Shown: positions 48,423-58,466 of the stretch, one piece after another
How positions within the stretch are numbered: the stretch's first letter is position 1
How the letters are laid out: each line of letters starts with the position of its first letter
Source of the DNA: Thiothrix unzii
GTDB lineage: Bacteria; Pseudomonadota; Gammaproteobacteria; Thiotrichales; Thiotrichaceae
Direction: 5' to 3'
Assembly (NCBI RefSeq): GCF_017901175.1
Contig: NZ_CP072793.1
Span: 2,046,001-2,110,000 of the forward strand
Length of the DNA: 64,000 bases
Made by a program: the position numbers and the translations under genes
The notes under the pieces: generated by a model
Database searches by the model: none
What the model saw: only the letters and a program-made list of their open reading frames with translations
What the model was told of the DNA's origin: nothing

Positions 48423-49157
48423 TCAAGATTCCAGCACCATTGAGCTGGAATCCACCCTCAAATAGCTTATTTTGTCATCATGCCAATCGCCCAATACTAC
48501 CCGTTGCGCGATGCGGCTGTCGTCGTGAATTCGCAAATCGTGAATCGCCGGACGGTGCGTATGACCATGAATCATCCGTATAACGCCGTGTGTCTGCAAG
48601 GTTTCCACGACGAACTGCGGATTTACGTCCAAAATCTCGGTTTTTTTATGTTGCATCGCTTGGCGACTTTGTTCGCGCATGGCTTCCGCCTGACGGATAC
48701 GCTCTGCTAAAGGTAATGCTAAAAACTGCGCCTGCCACTGCGGGTTACGAAATAACTGACGTACTTTTTGATAATCCACATCATCTGTACACAACGTATC
48801 GCCGTGCAACAACAACGTTGGCGTACCGTACAAATCAATCACGCAGTACTCAGGTAACAACCTACAACCCGTTGCCTGAGCAAACCCCTCGCTCACCAAA
48901 AAGTCACGATTGCCGTGTAAAAAATACAGCGCGACACCCGACTCATTGAGACGTTGCAAGGCATCAATAACCGACTGGAAAACAGCGGTAGATGGCGTGT
49001 TTAACGCATCGTCACCCACCCAGTATTCAAAAAAATCACCGAGGATGTACAACGCTTCAGCATCATCAGCAATACTTGCCAGAAAATCCACGAACAACTG
49101 CACAATCGCAGGCGTATTTGCGTCTAAATGCAGATCTGAAACAAACCAAGTTGCCAA
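48423..49157 (-). CDS. lpxH: UDP-2,3-diacylglucosamine diphosphatase
   Basis: It hydrolyses UDP-2,3-diacylglucosamine to lipid X in lipid A synthesis, on the inner face of the inner membrane. The metallophosphoesterase motifs are complete: FVSDLHLD, GDFFEYWVGDD, LHGNRDFLV, LLHGDTLCTDD and IHGHTHRPA. Length 244 residues is usual. It lies 12 bases after ychF on the same strand and converges with the Anbu gene, 15 bp apart. Confidence 0.93.
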   Translation of the reverse strand: MATWFVSDLHLDANTPAIVQLFVDFLASIADDAEALYILGDFFEYWVGDDALNTPSTAVFQSVIDALQRLNESGVALYFLHGNRDFLVSEGFAQATGCRLLPEYCVIDLYGTPTLLLHGDTLCTDDVDYQKVRQLFRNPQWQAQFLALPLAERIRQAEAMREQSRQAMQHKKTEILDVNPQFVVETLQTHGVIRMIHGHTHRPAIHDLRIHDDSRIAQRVVLGDWHDDKISYLRVDSSSMVLES

Positions 49158-49169
49158 TGCGAATTCCGC

Positions 49170-50264
49170 TTAAACGTTAAACAGGAAGTTCAACACATCG
49201 CCGTCTTTCACGATGTATTCCTTGCCTTCCGCACGCATTTTCCCGGCTTCTTTCGCGCCCTGCTCACCTTTGTAAGCAATGAAATCTTCATACGCAATGG
49301 TTTGCGCACGGATAAAGCCGCGCTCGAAATCGGTATGAATCACACCCGCCGCTTGTGGCGCAGTCGCATTTTTCGGAATCGTCCATGCCCGCACTTCCTT
49401 CACCCCTGCGGTGAAATAAGTCTGCAAACCCAGCAAGTCATAACCAGCGCGAATCACCCGGTTCAAACCCGGTTCTTCCAGCCCCATACCTGCCAAAAAT
49501 TCATCGCGTTCCGCATCATCTAGTTGCGAAAGCTCTGATTCCATTTCAGCACATACCGGCACAACCACAGCATTTTCGCGCTTGGCAATCTCACGCACCT
49601 GATCCAAATACGGGTTGTTTTCAAAACCGTCTTCGTTGACGTTAGCGATAAACATCAACGGCTTAATACTAATCAAGTGGAATTCACGGATGGCTAAAGC
49701 ACGTTCTTCGGGAGTCATATCCATCGAGCGTGCCGAATGCCCTTCGGACAAGTGCGCGAATAAGCGTTCTGCCAAGACTTTTTGCGCAACCAAATCTTTA
49801 CTACCGGATTTAGCCGAACGGGTCAGGCGATTCACCGCTTTTTCAGCCGTATCCAAATCTGCTAACGCCAGTTCGGTATTGATAGTGTCAATGTCGGAAG
49901 CGGGGTCAATCTTGCCAGCAACGTGGATAATGTCGTCGTTATCAAAGCAACGTACCACTTGCGCAATCGCATCCGTTTCGCGGATATGCGCCAGAAACTT
50001 GTTGCCCAAGCCTTCACCTTGCGATGCGCCTGCTACCAAGCCTGCGATGTCCACGAACTCCATCGTGGTCGGTAAAATTTTGATCGGCTTAACGATCGCT
50101 GCCAACGCATCCAAACGTGGATCAGGCATTGGTACAATGCCCACGTTCGGCTCAATCGTACAAAACGGGTAGTTAGCGGCTTGAATGCCAGCCTTGGTCA
50201 ACGCATTGAATAATGTGGATTTACCCACGTTTGGTAAACCAACAATGCCGCACTTGAATCCCAT
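49170..50264 (-). CDS. ychF: Redox-regulated ATPase YchF
   Basis: This is an Obg-related P-loop protein that hydrolyses ATP rather than GTP and associates with ribosomes and the oxidative stress response. It has 364 residues, with G1 [17 protein letters not shown]3-type [17 protein letters not shown] and the altered G4 [10 protein letters not shown]. The coiled-coil insert (about 130-200) and the C-terminal TGS-like domain ([40 protein letters not shown]) are in place. It follows pth by 19 bases, as commonly seen. Confidence 0.95.
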   Translation of the reverse strand: MGFKCGIVGLPNVGKSTLFNALTKAGIQAANYPFCTIEPNVGIVPMPDPRLDALAAIVKPIKILPTTMEFVDIAGLVAGASQGEGLGNKFLAHIRETDAIAQVVRCFDNDDIIHVAGKIDPASDIDTINTELALADLDTAEKAVNRLTRSAKSGSKDLVAQKVLAERLFAHLSEGHSARSMDMTPEERALAIREFHLISIKPLMFIANVNEDGFENNPYLDQVREIAKRENAVVVPVCAEMESELSQLDDAERDEFLAGMGLEEPGLNRVIRAGYDLLGLQTYFTAGVKEVRAWTIPKNATAPQAAGVIHTDFERGFIRAQTIAYEDFIAYKGEQGAKEAGKMRAEGKEYIVKDGDVLNFLFNV

Positions 50265-50283
50265 GAGTTGTACCTGCTTATGT

Positions 50284-50859
50284 TTACTTAGTGTGCAGCG
50301 CGTTCATCGCCTTCTGCATCTCACCTGCTAAAATCAATTCAATCTGGTCGGCTGCCTTGTCAATCGCACGTAAAATGACGATTTCATCGTCCTGCGAAGG
50401 GCGTGACAGCACATAATCGACCACTTTATTACGGTCGCCGGGGTGTCCGATACCCAGCCGCAACCGCCAATAATCTGCACTCAAATGCGCATGGCAATCA
50501 CGCAAACCGTTGTGCCCACCGTGACCACCGGCTTGTTTCAAACGCACGTCACCGGGTGCAATATCCAGCTCGTCGTGCGCTACTAAAATTTGTTCCACCG
50601 GAATTTGGTAGAAACTGGCTAACTGCTTGACGGCTAAGCCACTACGGTTCATGAACATCATCGGCTTAATCAGCCATACCGTAGTGCTACCAACTTGCAG
50701 TTTACAGACTTCACCGGAAAAACGCTTCTCGACAGCAAACTTGCCGGAGTAACGCCTTGCCAGTTCGTCAACAAACCAAAACCCGGCATTGTGCCGGGTT
50801 TTGTCGTACTGGCTACCGGGGTTGCCCAAGCCTGCGATAAGGCGGATCGGGGTTCCCAT
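50284..50859 (-). CDS. pth: Peptidyl-tRNA hydrolase
   Basis: It releases tRNA from peptidyl-tRNA that drops off ribosomes. It has 191 residues. The catalytic His lies in [20 protein letters not shown], with [11 protein letters not shown] (substrate Asn), [20 protein letters not shown] and GHNGLRD. Start [20 protein letters not shown] is canonical. It lies 11 bases downstream of rplY and is followed by ychF. Confidence 0.96.
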   Translation of the reverse strand: MGTPIRLIAGLGNPGSQYDKTRHNAGFWFVDELARRYSGKFAVEKRFSGEVCKLQVGSTTVWLIKPMMFMNRSGLAVKQLASFYQIPVEQILVAHDELDIAPGDVRLKQAGGHGGHNGLRDCHAHLSADYWRLRLGIGHPGDRNKVVDYVLSRPSQDDEIVILRAIDKAADQIELILAGEMQKAMNALHTK

Positions 50860-50870
50860 CGGTACTGACC

Positions 50871-51443
50871 TTAGTGAATCGCCGCGATGGCGTTATCGTG
50901 GTCTTCGCCCAGTGCCAATTGTGGCAGGCTTACGCCGTCTGGCAATTTCAGGTCAGACAAGTGCAGAATCTGGCCTTTTTCGACGTTGATCATGTCAACT
51001 TCGATAAATTCAGGCAGGTTCTTAGGCAAGCAAGACACTTCAACTTCAGACATAGAGTGGTTAACTGCACCACCCTGCTCTTTCACGCCTTTTGATGCTT
51101 CTTCGTTGAGGAAGTGCAGTGCAACGTGAACGCGAATTTCTTGGTCATCACTGATGCGCTGTAAGTCAGCGTGCATAATGATTGGCTTGGCTGGATGGCG
51201 TTGCAGGTCACGCAGAATCACTTGCTCTTTACGATCACCGAAATCAACGGTAATGATCTGTGAGTAAAATGCTTCTTCTTGCAGGTTACGAATCATTTCA
51301 TTGTGGCGTAATGAAATGGATTGTGCTTCACCACCTGCACCGTAAATAACGGCAGGAACCATACCAGTATGACGCAGGCGGCGGCTCGCACCCTTACCCT
51401 GCAATTCACGTGTTTGCGCTTGCAAAACGTATTTCTTAGACAT
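50871..51443 (-). CDS. rplY: 50S ribosomal protein L25 (long, Ctc-type)
   Basis: It binds 5S rRNA. It has 190 residues, the long form with an N-terminal L25 domain (VLQAQTRELQGKGASRRLRH; YGAGGEAQSISLRHNEMIRN; HADLQRISDDQEIRVHVALH) and a C-terminal beta domain (VEVSCLPKNLPEFIEVDMIN). ATG at 51443 is preferred because GGAG lies 6 bases upstream; codons back to the TTG at 51455 include that box. It sits between prs and pth, the usual gammaproteobacterial order. Confidence 0.95.
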   Translation of the reverse strand: MSKKYVLQAQTRELQGKGASRRLRHTGMVPAVIYGAGGEAQSISLRHNEMIRNLQEEAFYSQIITVDFGDRKEQVILRDLQRHPAKPIIMHADLQRISDDQEIRVHVALHFLNEEASKGVKEQGGAVNHSMSEVEVSCLPKNLPEFIEVDMINVEKGQILHLSDLKLPDGVSLPQLALGEDHDNAIAAIH

Positions 51444-51517
51444 GTTGAACTCCAAACAAATGGCTACTGAACGCGACCGGACAGCAACCGAAAAAACCCG
51501 CGAACGGGGACTAAAAC

Positions 51518-52474
51518 TTATAACCCTTCAAACAGCGAGCTAACTGACTCGTCCTGATTGATGCGTAAAATGGTCTTCGCTAACACACCGGCTACCGAAA
51601 GCTGGCGGATCTTAGCACAATCTTTAATGGTTTGGCTCAATGGAATGGTGTCCGTCACCACGACTTCATCCAATTGAGACTCGGAAATATTGCGTGCCGC
51701 ATTACCAGAGAACACCGCATGGGTTGCATACGCCACCACGCTCAAGGCTCCGTGTTGCTTCAAAGCAGCAGCGGCATTGCACAATGTACCGCCGGTATCA
51801 ATCAAGTCGTCAATCAGCACGCAATGGCGACCGTCGACGTTACCGATGATATTCATGATTTCGGATTTGTTCGGCTCAGGACGGCGTTTATCAATAATCG
51901 CCAATTCTGCTTCGCCCAAGCCTTTGGCTAAAGCTCGCGCCCGCACCACACCACCTACGTCGGGTGAAACCACCATCGTATTCGGTAAGTTTTTCGCTTT
52001 AATATCCGCTAATAACACGCCGGAGGCATAGATATTATCCACGGGCAAATCGAAGAAACCCTGAACCTGGTCAGAGTGCAAGTCAATCGTCAATACCCGG
52101 TCAACATGCCCGGTCGAGATCATATCTGCCACCAGCTTGGCAGAAATCGGCACGCGCCGTGAGCGCACCCGGCGGTCTTGACGTGCATAACCGTAATAAG
52201 GAATGACAGCAGTAATGCGTCCGGCAGAAGCACGGTAAAGTGCGTCAGCCATGATCAGCAATTCCATCAAGTTATCATTGGTTGGTGCGCAAGTGGACTG
52301 CACAATAAAAACGTCACGACCACGTACATTTTCCAAAATCTCAACGTGCGCTTCACCATCGCTGAAACGCTCTGCTTTGACTTTACCGAGGGGAATGCCG
52401 AGATGGTCGACGACTTTGTGGGCCAGCTCCGGGTTTGCATTACCCGTAAACACCATCATTCTATCGTCAGACAT
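51518..52474 (-). CDS. prs: Ribose-phosphate pyrophosphokinase
   Basis: It makes PRPP from ribose 5-phosphate and ATP for nucleotide, His and Trp synthesis. It has 318 residues. [73 protein letters not shown] and the PRPP loop [14 protein letters not shown] are all standard. Start at 52474 (MSDDRMMVF); the frame extends upstream through the two tRNA genes, which is not real coding. Prs follows the tRNA pair on the same strand. Confidence 0.96.
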   Translation of the reverse strand: MSDDRMMVFTGNANPELAHKVVDHLGIPLGKVKAERFSDGEAHVEILENVRGRDVFIVQSTCAPTNDNLMELLIMADALYRASAGRITAVIPYYGYARQDRRVRSRRVPISAKLVADMISTGHVDRVLTIDLHSDQVQGFFDLPVDNIYASGVLLADIKAKNLPNTMVVSPDVGGVVRARALAKGLGEAELAIIDKRRPEPNKSEIMNIIGNVDGRHCVLIDDLIDTGGTLCNAAAALKQHGALSVVAYATHAVFSGNAARNISESQLDEVVVTDTIPLSQTIKDCAKIRQLSVAGVLAKTILRINQDESVSSLFEGL

Positions 52475-52505
52475 GATATACCCATACTTGAGTTTTTGAA
52501 GCGGA

Positions 52506-52580
52506 TGGCAGGGCTGCCAGGATTCGAACCTGGGAATGCTGGAATCAAAATCCAGTGCCTTACCGCTTGGCGACAGCCCT
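52506..52580 (-). tRNA. tRNA-Gln (UUG), copy 2
   Basis: It is 75 nt, including an encoded CCA end. Acceptor AGGGCTG/CAGCCCT with discriminator G, anticodon arm CTGGA-TTTTGAT-TCCAG (anticodon TTG), T arm CCAGG-TTCGAAT-CCTGG. Identical to the copy at 52633-52707. Confidence 0.97.
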
Positions 52581-52632
52581 GTTGAAAACCGATTGATGGT
52601 CACGTGACCAATTGTATTTAGACCCAAAGGAA

Positions 52633-52707
52633 TGGCAGGGCTGCCAGGATTCGAACCTGGGAATGCTGGAATCAAAATCCAGTGCCTTACCGCTTGGCGA
52701 CAGCCCT
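52633..52707 (-). tRNA. tRNA-Gln (UUG), copy 1
   Basis: It is 75 nt, identical to the copy 52 bases downstream, with the same arms, anticodon TTG and encoded CCA. Two tandem copies between ispE and prs, on the same strand as both; they may share a transcript. Confidence 0.97.
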
Positions 52708-52732
52708 GTTGAATCTAAAACGTAAACCCTAG

Positions 52733-53572
52733 CTAATTACTTAGCAATCGTTGCTGTAAAGGTGAAACAACCTGACCTTTTGCAACAAAGCCAAACCACT
52801 TTTCCGGCAATCTTTGAAGAATGCTTGTTCCTTCAATTTCACTGGAAACTTCGGCAAACAAGCAACTTCCTGAGCCTGTTAATACCGCTTTGGCGTGTCG
52901 CGCTAACCAGCTCGAAGCTTCTGCTACTTCTGGATAACGCTTTTCTACTACTGACTGGAACACGTTCACGCCCAGTCCATTATGGAAGGCGGCTAATTTA
53001 ATGGGAGGGCAGTTGCGTGTCAAGTCTTCCGCCGAAAATAGTTCGGCTGTAGGCACATGCACACGTGGATGAATCACCACATACCACACTTCTGGCACAA
53101 CAACGGGGGTTAATTGCTCACCGATACCTTCAGCCCATGCCGCATGACCGCGCACAAACACCGGAACATCCGCACCTAACTGCAATCCCAAGGCTGCCAA
53201 CTGATCATCATCTAAACCACATTGCCACAAACGGTTTAAACCTTGTAACACCGTCGCCGCATCGGAACTCCCCCCCCCTAAACCGCCCCCCATAGGAATA
53301 CGCTTCAACACCCCGATGTCTGCACCCAAACGGCAACCGGTTGCCTGTTGAAGTAAACGCGCCGCACGCACGCTCAAATCAGCCGCTTCCGCGACACTGG
53401 TCGATGCAGTGGTGCGCCGGATCACGCCGTCAGCACGTACTGCCAAGCTGATTTCATCGCAAAAATCGAGAAACACAAACAAGGTTTGCAACAAATGATA
53501 GCCGTCAGCACGCCTGCCGGTAATGTGCAAAAACAAGTTGAGTTTAGCGGGTGCGGGTAGCGTCAACATCAT
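52733..53572 (-). CDS. ispE: 4-diphosphocytidyl-2-C-methyl-D-erythritol kinase
   Basis: It is the ATP-dependent GHMP kinase of the MEP isoprenoid pathway. It has 279 residues from MMLTLPAPAKLNLFLHITGR. The ATP loop is PMGGGLGGGSSDAATVLQGL, the substrate region VFVRGHAAWAEGIGEQLTPV, and the C-terminal GHMP motif VLTGSGSCLFAEV. The ATG at 53572 follows the lolB stop by 2 bases; an in-frame GTG at 53593 inside lolB is possible. Gene order lolB-ispE-tRNA-prs is normal in gammaproteobacteria. Confidence 0.95.
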   Translation of the reverse strand: MMLTLPAPAKLNLFLHITGRRADGYHLLQTLFVFLDFCDEISLAVRADGVIRRTTASTSVAEAADLSVRAARLLQQATGCRLGADIGVLKRIPMGGGLGGGSSDAATVLQGLNRLWQCGLDDDQLAALGLQLGADVPVFVRGHAAWAEGIGEQLTPVVVPEVWYVVIHPRVHVPTAELFSAEDLTRNCPPIKLAAFHNGLGVNVFQSVVEKRYPEVAEASSWLARHAKAVLTGSGSCLFAEVSSEIEGTSILQRLPEKWFGFVAKGQVVSPLQQRLLSN

Positions 53573-53574
53573 GC

Positions 53575-54216
53575 TTAGTAGCGCGTCTGCCACTCTTTGG
53601 CGATGACTTTCACTTTGGTATTTTCTACCGCACGGCTCAGGTTGATTTTTTCAGGAAGTGCATTCCAGCCGTTGCCTTGCCAGCCGGTGTATTCCACGTG
53701 CCAACCGGCTTGTTGCAACATTTCCGGGCGACCTTGAGCGTCCAGTTTCACCTGTTCTACCGCAGAATCAGGCGATGGTATGCCACGTACCCAATATTTC
53801 ATGCCTTCCAGCGGTAATGACACGCCCATTTGCGATTGCAGCAAACGTTCAGCATTTGCATCACGGTAAGTTTTACCATTAGCCTGCAAAGTGACATCGC
53901 TGGACGTGCCCTGTAAATACGCCATAACAGAACCCGTCAACGGATTTTTAATGTTCATTTCGTATTGGTCTTTGCCTTGCTGTAACCAAGACAAGGTGAA
54001 CGCCGCACTTTGATCACGGAACTGCATCCCGACGCGCCCTTGCAAACGCCATGAAGTCATCCGTGCAAATTCAGTTTGACGCTGCTGCCATGCGGCTTGC
54101 GCACTCGCGGGTGTAGCCGTGGTGGTTGGCGTAGCGGCTTTGTCTTGCGTTGCGCACCCGCCTAATAAAGCGGTGCAAAGTGCAAAAACCACGATTCCTT
54201 GTTTCATGTTATCCAT
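53575..54216 (-). CDS. lolB: Outer-membrane lipoprotein insertion protein LolB
   Basis: It receives lipoproteins from LolA and inserts them in the outer membrane, and is itself a lipoprotein. The signal peptide (MKQGIVVFALCTALLGGCAT) ends in the lipobox LLGGC; the residue after Cys is Ala, not Asp, consistent with outer-membrane sorting. The mature part has WRLQGRVGMQFRDQSAAFTL then SWLQQGKDQYEMNIKNPLTG and YWVRGIPSPDSAVEQ, typical of LolB. Two ATGs are possible (54216 or 54207). 213 residues at most. Confidence 0.92.
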   Translation of the reverse strand: MDNMKQGIVVFALCTALLGGCATQDKAATPTTTATPASAQAAWQQRQTEFARMTSWRLQGRVGMQFRDQSAAFTLSWLQQGKDQYEMNIKNPLTGSVMAYLQGTSSDVTLQANGKTYRDANAERLLQSQMGVSLPLEGMKYWVRGIPSPDSAVEQVKLDAQGRPEMLQQAGWHVEYTGWQGNGWNALPEKINLSRAVENTKVKVIAKEWQTRY

Positions 54217-54248
54217 CCTGAACCTTAAGTGTGACGATTGACCCGATA

Positions 54249-55967
54249 TTATAAACCAACCAGCTTGTCTTTCAGCTTAGTCAGTAGCGGATCATCGGGA
54301 AATTTCGCCAGTGTGTCTTTTAATAAACGTTTAGCATCGTCGGCTTTGCCACGCGCCAACAGCACCTCCACCAAGTGACCGGCGATTTCCGGGTCGGGCA
54401 AATGTTCGTAAGCTTTACGCAACCACGCTTCAGCCTCTTCTGCTTTGCCGGTGCGGAATAAAATCCACCCCATGCTATCCATCACTGGCGCATCATCGGG
54501 AGCTAACACGATGGCTTTACGGATTAAACTTTCCGCTTCGGTGTAACGTTCAGTATTGGTCATTAACATATAACCCAGCGCGTTTAAAACACTGGCGTTA
54601 TCAGGTTGCAAGCTCATCACGTCGCGTAAATCTTTTTCGGCATCAGCAAAACGCCCCAAACGTTCGGTGCTAAGTGCGCGGTTATACAGCGCGTCGGCAT
54701 CCAGCGGATTCACCGTCAATGCCTGCGCAAACACTTTTTCCGCCTCAGCGTATTGCTTTTGCTCGTGCAAGAGCTTGCCTTCCATGACTAATAAGCGGGC
54801 TTTGTGTACCTCATTGCTCACCGTCGGCAAATACTCGTGTATCCACGCCCGCGCCGGAGCCAAGCCCTCGGTAGCGAACAATAACGCCGTTAAACGCCGC
54901 GCTGATTCCATCGCAAATGTGCCTCGCGCGGCTTGTTTGTAAGCAGTAATCGCGTCTTTGGTACGTTTTTGTCCTTCGTGAATTTGCCCAAGGAAATAAC
55001 TGGCATCGTTGGCTCGTTCCGGCACTTCCTGCAATTTTTTGATGAGTGGTTCCGCCACATTGAATTGTTTTTGCTCTAAATGCAGCAAACCCAGCGTGTA
55101 TAAAATATCGACGTTTTCGGGTTGTTTCGCGTAAAGCTGTTGGTATAGCGGGGTAGCTTCCGAGCGACGATCTGTAAGAATCAGCATTCGCCCGTAACTG
55201 AGTTTTAAATCCCAGTCTTTACTGGCATGAGCAACCGGGCCAAACTCATCCAACGCTTTATTCGGTTGTTTTAAGCCCATTAACGCCTCGGCAATTAAAC
55301 GCGACGCTTGTTCTTTTTGCGGTTTCGTGCCGCTTTTTTTAGCGACTTGTGCCGCACTTATCGCTTCGTCAAAATGGTCCGAACCATTCGCCATTTCTGC
55401 CAAAGCCAGTTGCGCAGGCGCGGATTGATCCACCGTATCCACGTAATGCTTTAATGTGCCATAAGCGTGCTGAGCATCGCGTTGAATTTCCAGCAAGGAA
55501 ACCATTAACTCAAAACCACCACCGTCTTTCTTCTTCATTTGGTCGCGGATCACTACAAAATCTTTGACTGCGGCTTCGTATCGCCCCGCCTGAACGTGGC
55601 TTAAGGCGCGGTATTGACGTGCTTCCAATGAATTGGGGTCAATTTCCGCCCACAACTCCAAAGCGCGACTGACTAATTGCGCATCATCTGCCATTGTCGC
55701 TAATTCGGCGGCACGCTGCGCTAATGACGCATCTTTGGCTTGTTGCGCTACCGCAATATAATGTAATGCCGCTTGTCCGGGATTTGCTTGGCGCACATAA
55801 ATTTCTGCCGCCAAAATATTGTACACTTGATAACTGATCGGGCTGCTAAAAGTAGCAACTGCCGTGGATGCGGGTGTGGATTCTGCGCAAACAACCGTGC
55901 CAAATAACATACTTGACACCATGAAAACCCATTTAAGCGTCTGATGAGTCCAAGAAAAACGTTGCAT
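54249..55967 (-). CDS. Exported TPR-repeat protein
   Basis: It has 572 residues from MQRFSWTHQTLKWVFMVSSM; AGGAG lies 6 bases upstream, so this ATG is preferred over codons up to 56006. A signal peptide ends near VVCAES. The mature part is TPR repeats throughout, e.g. YQVYNILAAEIYVRQANPGQ, YKQAARGTFAMESARRL, DADALYNRALSTERLGRFAD and NASVLNALGYMLMTNTERYT. Similar proteins precede lolB in many gammaproteobacteria, but their exact role is unclear. Predicted periplasmic, possibly envelope assembly or scaffolding. Confidence 0.75.
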   Translation of the reverse strand: MQRFSWTHQTLKWVFMVSSMLFGTVVCAESTPASTAVATFSSPISYQVYNILAAEIYVRQANPGQAALHYIAVAQQAKDASLAQRAAELATMADDAQLVSRALELWAEIDPNSLEARQYRALSHVQAGRYEAAVKDFVVIRDQMKKKDGGGFELMVSLLEIQRDAQHAYGTLKHYVDTVDQSAPAQLALAEMANGSDHFDEAISAAQVAKKSGTKPQKEQASRLIAEALMGLKQPNKALDEFGPVAHASKDWDLKLSYGRMLILTDRRSEATPLYQQLYAKQPENVDILYTLGLLHLEQKQFNVAEPLIKKLQEVPERANDASYFLGQIHEGQKRTKDAITAYKQAARGTFAMESARRLTALLFATEGLAPARAWIHEYLPTVSNEVHKARLLVMEGKLLHEQKQYAEAEKVFAQALTVNPLDADALYNRALSTERLGRFADAEKDLRDVMSLQPDNASVLNALGYMLMTNTERYTEAESLIRKAIVLAPDDAPVMDSMGWILFRTGKAEEAEAWLRKAYEHLPDPEIAGHLVEVLLARGKADDAKRLLKDTLAKFPDDPLLTKLKDKLVGL

Positions 55968-56114
55968 GTCTATCTCCTGAAGGTGCGAGCGCGGGTAGCT
56001 ATTCATAGTTCGGGGAGATTTTCAGGGTATATTCCCCGAATCACCTTGTAATCGTGCATAACGTAGCAGAAAATTCGCGGTTCTGAAAATTATATCGTTG
56101 GTATAAGTGACTGA

Positions 56115-57380
56115 ATGCCTATTCTGATCGTCGGAGTTAACCATAAAACTGCACCTGTCGCCATTCGGGAGAAAGTGTCCTTTTCGCCCGATGCCATGAC
56201 GCGGGCGTTACACTCTGCCCGTCAGGTTGTGCAGGAAAGCGTGATCCTATCCACTTGTAACCGCACGGAAATTTACGTCGTATGCCCGCCACAGCAATCT
56301 GTACAAAGCGTGGTGGAGTGGCTGGCACAATGGCACAGCCTGCCAGTGAGTCAACTGCAACCTTACCTTTACTTGCATCAAGACGAAGCAGCGGTGCGCC
56401 ATACCTTGCGTGTTGCCTGCGGCTTAGATTCCCTCGTATTAGGCGAACCGCAAATTTTGGGGCAACTCAAATCCGCCCTGCAAGTCGCTACCGAACAAGC
56501 CGTCACCGGCAATCACCTCAATCGCTTAATGCAACACGCCTTTTCCACCGCGAAAAAAGTACGCACTCAAACCAGCATTGGCGCGAACCCCATTTCAGTG
56601 GCATTTGCCGCCGTTAGCTTGGCGAAACAAATTTTCAGCCAGTTGGAAAAACAAACCGCATTATTAATCGGTGCGGGGGAAACCATTGAGTTGGTCGGCA
56701 AACACCTCGCCACCAACAAAATTGGCCATGTATTAGTCGCCAATCGCAGTGTCGATAAAGCGCAAAAACTGGCGGCGGAATACGGCGGCAAAGGCATTAG
56801 CCTGCAAGAGTTAGCCGACCATTTACCCAAGGCTGACATTGTAATTTCCTCCACCGCCTCGCCTGTGCCTATTTTGGGCAAAGGCACTGTCGAACGCGCC
56901 CTCAAAATCCGCAAACACCGTCCGATGTTTATGGTCGACATTGCCGTACCGCGTGACATTGAGCAGGAAGTCGCCGAACTCGACGACGTTTATTTATACA
57001 CCGTCGATGATTTGCAATCGGTTATCGAAGAAAATCTGCAATCGCGCCGAGCGGCTGCGGAACAAGCTGAAGGCATGGTTGGTACCGAAACCAGCAATTT
57101 CATGGCTTGGTTACGCGCCCAAGATCACATGGATACCATCCGTGAATACCGCGCCCGCACCGAACAGACCCGCCAAGAAACGCTCGATAAAGCCCTGGCG
57201 TTATTACATCACGGCAAAACACCCGAAGAAGCCCTGCAATTTTTAGCCCACACCTTGAGCAACAAATTATCGCATGATGCCACGCAAGCCATGCACCACG
57301 CCGCCCGCAATGGCGACCACGCGCTGCTGGCTCATGCTCGCGCCCTTTTTAACCTGTCCACCACGGACACTAATGACTGA
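56115..57380 (+). CDS. hemA: Glutamyl-tRNA reductase
   Basis: It makes glutamate-1-semialdehyde from Glu-tRNA with NADPH, the first step of C5 tetrapyrrole synthesis. It has 421 residues. The nucleophilic Cys is in VILSTCNRTEIYVV, and GLDSLVLGEPQILGQLKSAL, LLIGAGETIELVGKHL (NADPH) and FMVDIAVPRDIEQEVAELDD follow. It is divergent from the TPR/lolB operon across a 147-bp gap and is followed directly by prfA. Confidence 0.96.
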   Translation: MPILIVGVNHKTAPVAIREKVSFSPDAMTRALHSARQVVQESVILSTCNRTEIYVVCPPQQSVQSVVEWLAQWHSLPVSQLQPYLYLHQDEAAVRHTLRVACGLDSLVLGEPQILGQLKSALQVATEQAVTGNHLNRLMQHAFSTAKKVRTQTSIGANPISVAFAAVSLAKQIFSQLEKQTALLIGAGETIELVGKHLATNKIGHVLVANRSVDKAQKLAAEYGGKGISLQELADHLPKADIVISSTASPVPILGKGTVERALKIRKHRPMFMVDIAVPRDIEQEVAELDDVYLYTVDDLQSVIEENLQSRRAAAEQAEGMVGTETSNFMAWLRAQDHMDTIREYRARTEQTRQETLDKALALLHHGKTPEEALQFLAHTLSNKLSHDATQAMHHAARNGDHALLAHARALFNLSTTDTND

Positions 57381-57386
57381 TTGACC

Positions 57387-58466
57387 GTGAAAGCATCCAT
57401 CCTCCAAAAATTAGAAAACCTCAACGAACGTTACACCGAAATCGCCGCGCTGCTGGGCGAATCGGATGTCATCGGCGATCAACAGCAATTTCGTAAACTG
57501 TCGATTGAATACAGTCAACTCGAACCGCTTGCACAAGGTTTTCGCGCCTATCAACAAACCAGCGATGACATTGAAGCCGCGCAAGAAATGCTCGCTGATC
57601 CTGAAATGCGCGACATGGCGCAAGAGGAAATCGAAACCAGCAAAGCGCGACGACTGGAACTCGCCACCGAATTACAAAAGCTGCTATTGCCGAAAGACCC
57701 ACACGATAACAGCAACGTGTTCCTCGAAATCCGTGCAGGCACGGGCGGTGATGAGGCAGCGATTTTCGCGGGGGATTTATTTCGGATGTACTCACGTTAT
57801 GCGGAAATCCGTCGCTGGCAAATTGAAGTCATTAGCCAAAACGAAGGCGAACACGGCGGTTACAAAGAAATCATTTCGCGCATTATCGGTCACGGGGCTT
57901 ATTCGCGCTTGAAGTTTGAATCCGGGGCGCATCGGGTACAGCGCGTGCCTGCTACCGAATCCCAAGGGCGCATCCACACTTCCGCCGCCACCATAGCGGT
58001 GATGCCGGAACTCGACGAGGTGGAAGCCACCGACATTAATCCTGCTGATTTGAAAGTGGATACTTATCGCGCATCCGGTGCGGGTGGGCAGCACATTAAC
58101 AAAACCGAATCAGCGATTCGCATTACCCACTTACCGACCGGGATTGTGGTGGAATGCCAAGATGAACGTTCCCAACACAAAAACCGCGCACGGGCGATGG
58201 GCTTGTTACAAGCCCGCATTTTTGAGGGGGAACGCCAGAAACAGGCAGCCGAACAAGCTGAAACCCGCAAAAATCTGGTCGGTTCGGGAGATCGCTCGGA
58301 ACGCATCCGCACCTACAATTTCCCGCAAGGGCGTGTAACTGATCACCGCATTAATTTGACGCTTTACAAGCTCGAAGAAATCATGACTGGTAGTGTGGAT
58401 CAGGTGATTGAGCCGTTAATCAATGAATACCAAGCCGACCAGTTAGCGGCATTGGCTGATGAGTAA
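57387..58466 (+). CDS. prfA: Peptide chain release factor 1
   Basis: It releases polypeptides at UAA and UAG. It has 359 residues from the GTG at 57387 ([20 protein letters not shown]); a TTG at 57381 abuts the hemA stop. The PxT recognition tripeptide (PAT in [20 protein letters not shown]) and the GGQ loop ([20 protein letters not shown]) are present, and EDERSQHKN-type text ([20 protein letters not shown]) follows. Its last 8 bases overlap prmC, whose product methylates the GGQ glutamine. Confidence 0.96.
   Translation: MKASILQKLENLNERYTEIAALLGESDVIGDQQQFRKLSIEYSQLEPLAQGFRAYQQTSDDIEAAQEMLADPEMRDMAQEEIETSKARRLELATELQKLLLPKDPHDNSNVFLEIRAGTGGDEAAIFAGDLFRMYSRYAEIRRWQIEVISQNEGEHGGYKEIISRIIGHGAYSRLKFESGAHRVQRVPATESQGRIHTSAATIAVMPELDEVEATDINPADLKVDTYRASGAGGQHINKTESAIRITHLPTGIVVECQDERSQHKNRARAMGLLQARIFEGERQKQAAEQAETRKNLVGSGDRSERIRTYNFPQGRVTDHRINLTLYKLEEIMTGSVDQVIEPLINEYQADQLAALADE

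Noticed and set aside
52475-52675. In-frame upstream extension of prs
   Set aside because: It reads through both tRNA-Gln genes and gives repeated ASN/GLY/PRO text; the family starts at MSDDRMMVF.
52506-52707. Direct repeat suggesting an att site at the tRNAs
   Set aside because: The repeat is simply two identical complete tRNA-Gln genes in a normal housekeeping order; no integrase or foreign DNA lies between.
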